Assembly (NCBI GenBank): GCA_002308955.1
Contig: DBWJ01000047.1
Span: 1-7,728, forward strand
DNA length: 7,728 bases
Direction: 5' to 3'
Origin: Lachnoclostridium sp. UBA1241
Lineage (GTDB): Bacteria; Bacillota; Clostridia; Lachnospirales; Lachnospiraceae
Made by a program: the position numbers and the translations under genes
Shown: in pieces, positions 5,279-7,728 of the stretch
Layout of the letters: each line of letters starts with the position of its first letter
Numbering within the stretch: position 1 is the stretch's first letter
Notes under the pieces: model-generated
What the model saw: the letters and a program-made list of their open reading frames with translations, nothing else
Told to the model about the DNA's origin: nothing
Databases searched by the model: none

Positions 5279-6515
5279 GAATACAGAGAAGAAAGAACGG
5301 GTGATTCTTGTCGCCGTAGCGGGTAACACCGCGGCAAATGACATCGGGACGGTACAGGAATCCCTCGCGGAGCTTTCCGAGCTCGTGAAGACCGCCGGCG
5401 CGGAGACCGTCGGGCAGGTGATCCAGAACCGGGAAGCCGTGCATGCCGGCACGTACATCGGCAAAGGAAAAATCGATGAAGTGGCGGAGCTCCTTAGGGA
5501 GACCGGAGCGGACGGAATTCTTACCGACGACGAGCTGAGCCCCGCGCAGATGAAGAACCTCGAGGACGCGCTCGGATGCAAGGTCATGGACCGCACCATG
5601 CTGATCCTCGATATTTTTGCGAAACACGCTTCCACCAAGGAAGGAACCATACAGGTCGAGCTGGCGCAGTTAAAGTACCGCGCCACCAGGCTGATCGGCG
5701 CCGGAACGGCAATGTCGAGGCTCGGCGGCGGAATCGGAACGAGAGGTCCCGGCGAGAAGAAGCTCGAGGTGGACCGACGGTTGATCCGTAACCGCATCAG
5801 CCAGCTGAACCGGGAACTGAAGGAAGTGCAGCAGAACCGCGAGACGCAGCGCGCAAGGCGCGAACGCTCGGCGGTACCGGTTGTGGCAATCGTCGGCTAC
5901 ACGAACGCCGGCAAGTCAACGCTTTTAAACCGGCTCACCGGAGCAGGCGTGCTTTCGGAGGACAAGCTGTTCGCAACGCTTGACCCGACGACAAGAGCAT
6001 ACCGCACGGCCGACGGGCAGGAGATTCTGTTCACGGACACCGTCGGATTTATCCGTAAGCTTCCGCACCATCTCGTGGACGCTTTCCGTTCCACTCTTGA
6101 GGAGGCCAAGTACGCGGACCTCGTGCTGCATGTGGTGGACGCGTCCGGGGAAGCCCCTGATACGCAGATGGCGGTCGTCTATGAGACGCTTGGGAACCTC
6201 GGCGTTACCGATAAGCCGATTGTGACGGCACTCAATAAACAGGACCTTTGTGCAGGACGCATTCTTAAGGATCTCAGGGCCGACCGCGTCGTAAAGATTT
6301 CCGCGAAGACCGGCGAAGGCGTTCCGGAACTGGTGGACACAATCTGTGAAATCCTTCGCGAGCAGAAGATATACATCGAGAAGGTTATCCCCTATTCGGA
6401 AGCCGGCAAGGTGGCCGACATCCGCAAGTACGGCGAGCTGATCAGTGAGGAATACGCCGCCGAAGGAATCTTGGTTAAGGCCTACCTTCCGAAAGATTTT
6501 CCGGGCACAATTTAA
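5271..6515 (+). CDS. hflX: GTPase HflX (ribosome-associated)
   Basis: 414 aa, full length for the family. The ATG at 5271 lies inside the end of the lipoprotein gene; AAGAAGAG (5255-5262) is 8 nt upstream. Domains in order: N-terminal HflX domain (about 10-105) with YIGKGKIDE; a middle region with LAQLKYRATRL and the glycine-rich GTRGPGEKKLEVDRR (156-170), then a helical coiled segment (172-198); the G domain with P-loop GYTNAGKST (209-217), switch I FATLDPTTR (234-242), DTVGFI (256-261), NKQD (322-325) and SAK (344-346); and a C-terminal domain to 414. All G motifs are intact. Known: HflX binds the 50S subunit and splits or rescues stalled 70S ribosomes, notably under heat and antibiotic stress. 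There is no separate promoter, so it is expressed with the lipoprotein. Confidence 0.97.
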   Translation: MIENTEKKERVILVAVAGNTAANDIGTVQESLAELSELVKTAGAETVGQVIQNREAVHAGTYIGKGKIDEVAELLRETGADGILTDDELSPAQMKNLEDALGCKVMDRTMLILDIFAKHASTKEGTIQVELAQLKYRATRLIGAGTAMSRLGGGIGTRGPGEKKLEVDRRLIRNRISQLNRELKEVQQNRETQRARRERSAVPVVAIVGYTNAGKSTLLNRLTGAGVLSEDKLFATLDPTTRAYRTADGQEILFTDTVGFIRKLPHHLVDAFRSTLEEAKYADLVLHVVDASGEAPDTQMAVVYETLGNLGVTDKPIVTALNKQDLCAGRILKDLRADRVVKISAKTGEGVPELVDTICEILREQKIYIEKVIPYSEAGKVADIRKYGELISEEYAAEGILVKAYLPKDFPGTI

Positions 6516-6531
6516 CCACGAGAAGAACTTT

Positions 6532-6556
6532 TTTACCTCAGAAAACAGAAGGTAAA
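6532..6556 (+). other. Weak hairpin just after hflX
   Basis: TTTACCT (6532-6538) pairs with AGGTAAA (6550-6556) around an 11-nt loop. It is A/T-rich with no T-tract. It may slow decay from the 3' end or be chance; the real terminator follows. Confidence 0.35.
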
Positions 6557-6568
6557 TGACCGGTTACA

Positions 6569-6611
6569 TCTCCCGAAACCATAGAAAAATATGGCTTCGG
6601 GAGATTTTTTT
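6569..6611 (+). terminator. Intrinsic terminator after hflX
   Basis: TCTCCCGAA (6569-6577) pairs perfectly with TTCGGGAGA (6596-6604). Inside it, CCATA (6579-6583) pairs with TATGG (6590-6594) across an A·C mismatch, with loop GAAAAA. Seven T follow (6605-6611). Confidence 0.95.
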
Positions 6612-6646
6612 GTGCTCGGGCGGAAATTTTGTTTACGCAATTCAAA

Positions 6647-6694
6647 CCACAAGATGTAGTATTTTACGCCAAAAAAAGTCAATAGATTTAGTTG
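6647..6694 (+). promoter_or_regulatory. Two probable NrdR boxes upstream of nrdD
   Basis: Box 1, CCACAAGATGTAGTAT (6647-6662), matches 12 of 16 positions of the NrdR consensus acaCwAtATaTwGtgt as I know it. Box 2, TCAATAGATTTAGTTG (6679-6694), is weaker, but both share AGATnTAGT. They start 32 bp apart, about three helical turns, which is the usual pairing geometry. Box 2 overlaps the -35 hexamer, so binding would block RNA polymerase. NrdR is the ATP/dATP-sensing repressor of ribonucleotide reductase genes. The site call is inferred from pattern and position. Confidence 0.6.
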
Positions 6695-6720
6695 ACAACC
6701 CTATCCCGCTGTGCTATCAT
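6692..6720 (+). promoter_or_regulatory. Sigma-A promoter of nrdD
   Basis: TTGACA (6692-6697), a 17-nt spacer and TATCAT (6715-6720), with a TG at 6712-6713 that makes an extended -10. This is close to consensus. Predicted start near 6727, leader of about 67 nt. Confidence 0.88.
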
Positions 6721-6723
6721 TAA

Positions 6724-6786
6724 GACAATCGCTTCCGTTCCCGGAAGCACCTTCAGTATTGTCAAAATCAGTATTGTCGAAAGGAG
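6724..6786 (+). promoter_or_regulatory. nrdD leader with hairpin, 11-bp direct repeat and ribosome binding site
   Basis: GCTTCCG (6731-6737) and CGGAAGC (6742-6748) form a perfect hairpin with loop TTCC. TCAGTATTGTC is then repeated exactly at 6753-6763 and 6768-6778, separated by AAAA. GACAAT (6724-6729), at or just before the predicted start, is complementary to the ATTGTC in both copies. The second copy ends 2 nt before the AAGGAG ribosome binding site (6781-6786). AAGGAG is only 1 nt from ATG 6788 but 7 nt from ATG 6794, which decides the start. Confidence 0.6.
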
Positions 6787-6793
6787 TATGGGA

Positions 6794-7728
6794 ATGATTC
6801 AAGTAGCAAAACGTGATGGGGAATTACGGGATTTTGATCTTCAGAAGATTTGTGCCGCGATCGAGAAGGCATTCAAGGCGACGCAGAAGGAGTACACCGA
6901 TGATATCATCAACCTTCTGGCCCTGCGTGTCACTTCCGAGTTTCAGAGCAAGGTAAAGGATGGCGTTGTAGAGGTGGAGGATATCCAGGACTGCGTTGAG
7001 CACGTTCTCGAGTCCACCGGTTACACCGACGTAGCGAAGGCATACATCCTGTACCGTAAGAACCGCGAGAAGATGCGGAACATGAAGTCGACGATCCTTG
7101 ACTACAAGGAGATCGTCAACAGCTACGTTCACGAGGAAGACTGGCGCGTTAAGGAAAATGCGACGGTTACCTATTCCGTGGGCGGTCTGATCCTGCACAA
7201 TTCCGGCGCCATTACCGCTAACTACTGGCTCAGCGAGGTTTATGACCCCGAGATTGCCAATGCCCATAAGAACGCGGACATCCACATCCATGACCTTTCC
7301 ATGCTGACCGGTTACTGCGCAGGCTGGTCCCTGAAGCAGCTGATCAAGGAAGGCCTCGGCGGTATCCGCGGCAAGATGACCTCTTCCCCGGCAAGACACC
7401 TTTCCACCCTTGTTAACCAGATGGTTAACTTCCTCGGCATTATGCAGAACGAGTGGGCGGGCGCACAGGCATTTTCCTCCTTTGACACCTATCTTGCCCC
7501 GTTTGTAAAGGTTGACGACCTCAGCTATAAAGAAGTTAAGCAGTGCATCCAGAGCTTCGTATACGGCGTGAATACGCCGAGCCGCTGGGGCACCCAGGCT
7601 CCTTTCTCTAACATTACCCTCGACTGGACGGTTCCGGCCGACATGGCCGAGCTTCCCTGCCTGATCGGCGGCGAGGAGATGGATTTCTGCTACAAGGATT
7701 GTAAGCGCGAGATGGATATGGTCAACAA
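6794..7728 (+). CDS. nrdD: Anaerobic (class III) ribonucleoside-triphosphate reductase, N-terminal part
   Basis: The frame is open to the right edge: 311 codons plus two bases are present of a protein usually about 700-780 aa long. The start at 6794 is chosen over the in-frame ATG 6788 by ribosome-binding-site spacing. Residues 1-95 are an ATP-cone (VAKRDGELRDFDLQKICAAI), the allosteric dATP/ATP switch. The reductase domain follows, with ANYWLSEVYDPEIANAHKNA (142-161), IHIHDLSMLTGYCAGWSL (163-180; Cys175 is probably one of the active-site cysteines) and SRWGTQAPFSNITLDW (263-278). The enzyme makes deoxyribonucleotides from NTPs with a C-terminal glycyl radical installed by NrdG; the radical glycine and the zinc-site cysteines lie beyond the window. 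It is oxygen-sensitive, so it points to an anaerobic lifestyle. Regulation by NrdR is likely. Confidence 0.97.
   Translation, partial: MIQVAKRDGELRDFDLQKICAAIEKAFKATQKEYTDDIINLLALRVTSEFQSKVKDGVVEVEDIQDCVEHVLESTGYTDVAKAYILYRKNREKMRNMKSTILDYKEIVNSYVHEEDWRVKENATVTYSVGGLILHNSGAITANYWLSEVYDPEIANAHKNADIHIHDLSMLTGYCAGWSLKQLIKEGLGGIRGKMTSSPARHLSTLVNQMVNFLGIMQNEWAGAQAFSSFDTYLAPFVKVDDLSYKEVKQCIQSFVYGVNTPSRWGTQAPFSNITLDWTVPADMAELPCLIGGEEMDFCYKDCKREMDMVN

Noticed and set aside
6788..6793. ATG 6788 as the nrdD start
   Set aside because: It is only 1 nt from the AAGGAG site; ATG 6794 is 7 nt away and begins the conserved ATP-cone directly.
6824..7399. 191-aa minus-strand open frame inside nrdD
   Set aside because: It is a shadow of the strongly conserved nrdD coding sequence, without its own signals.

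Overview
The window looks like chromosomal DNA from a Gram-positive anaerobe of the Clostridia, most likely Lachnospiraceae or close relatives. This is inferred from a class II fructose-bisphosphate aldolase of clostridial type, an oxygen-sensitive class III ribonucleotide reductase (NrdD), secreted CnaB/SpaA-type surface proteins with a sortase-like sorting signal, strong AGGAGG-type ribosome binding sites, consensus TTGACA/TATAAT promoters and intrinsic terminators. Every gene I accept lies on the + strand.

Layout. (1) 1-162 is the 3' end of fba, followed by a terminator at 205-258. (2) 259-607 is a long gene-free stretch. It holds a G+C-rich segment, an inverted repeat, a probable promoter at 370-398 and a leader of about 200 nt that can form four consecutive small hairpins. 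(3) 608-3553 is a three-gene surface-protein operon. It encodes a secreted protein with an NlpC/P60-like cysteine-peptidase signature and one CnaB domain, a secreted two-CnaB protein, and a wall-anchored two-CnaB protein with a TPTTGD sorting signal. It ends at a strong terminator (3659-3696). (4) 3697-4093 is a second gene-free stretch with four tandem 53-bp units, each able to fold into a hairpin, and then a promoter embedded in a large palindrome. (5) 4094-6515 is a two-gene unit: a TPR lipoprotein whose 3' end overlaps the start of hflX by 8 nt, followed by a terminator. (6) 6516-7728 carries a promoter with two probable NrdR boxes, a leader with a hairpin and a direct repeat, and the first 311 codons of nrdD.

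How the genes fit together. fba, hflX and nrdD are core metabolic or translation-related genes. The accessory material is the surface-protein operon and the two structured non-coding regions. The five recognisable CnaB domains (one, two and two in successive genes) all keep the Lys/Glu/(Asn or Asp) triad used for spontaneous isopeptide bonds. The first two proteins have no wall-sorting signal. Instead, each ends in a short strand that matches, in exact register, the first Lys-bearing strand of a further CnaB domain whose remainder is absent. I consider this and the 53-bp hairpin array the two most unusual things here. No sortase gene is visible in the window.
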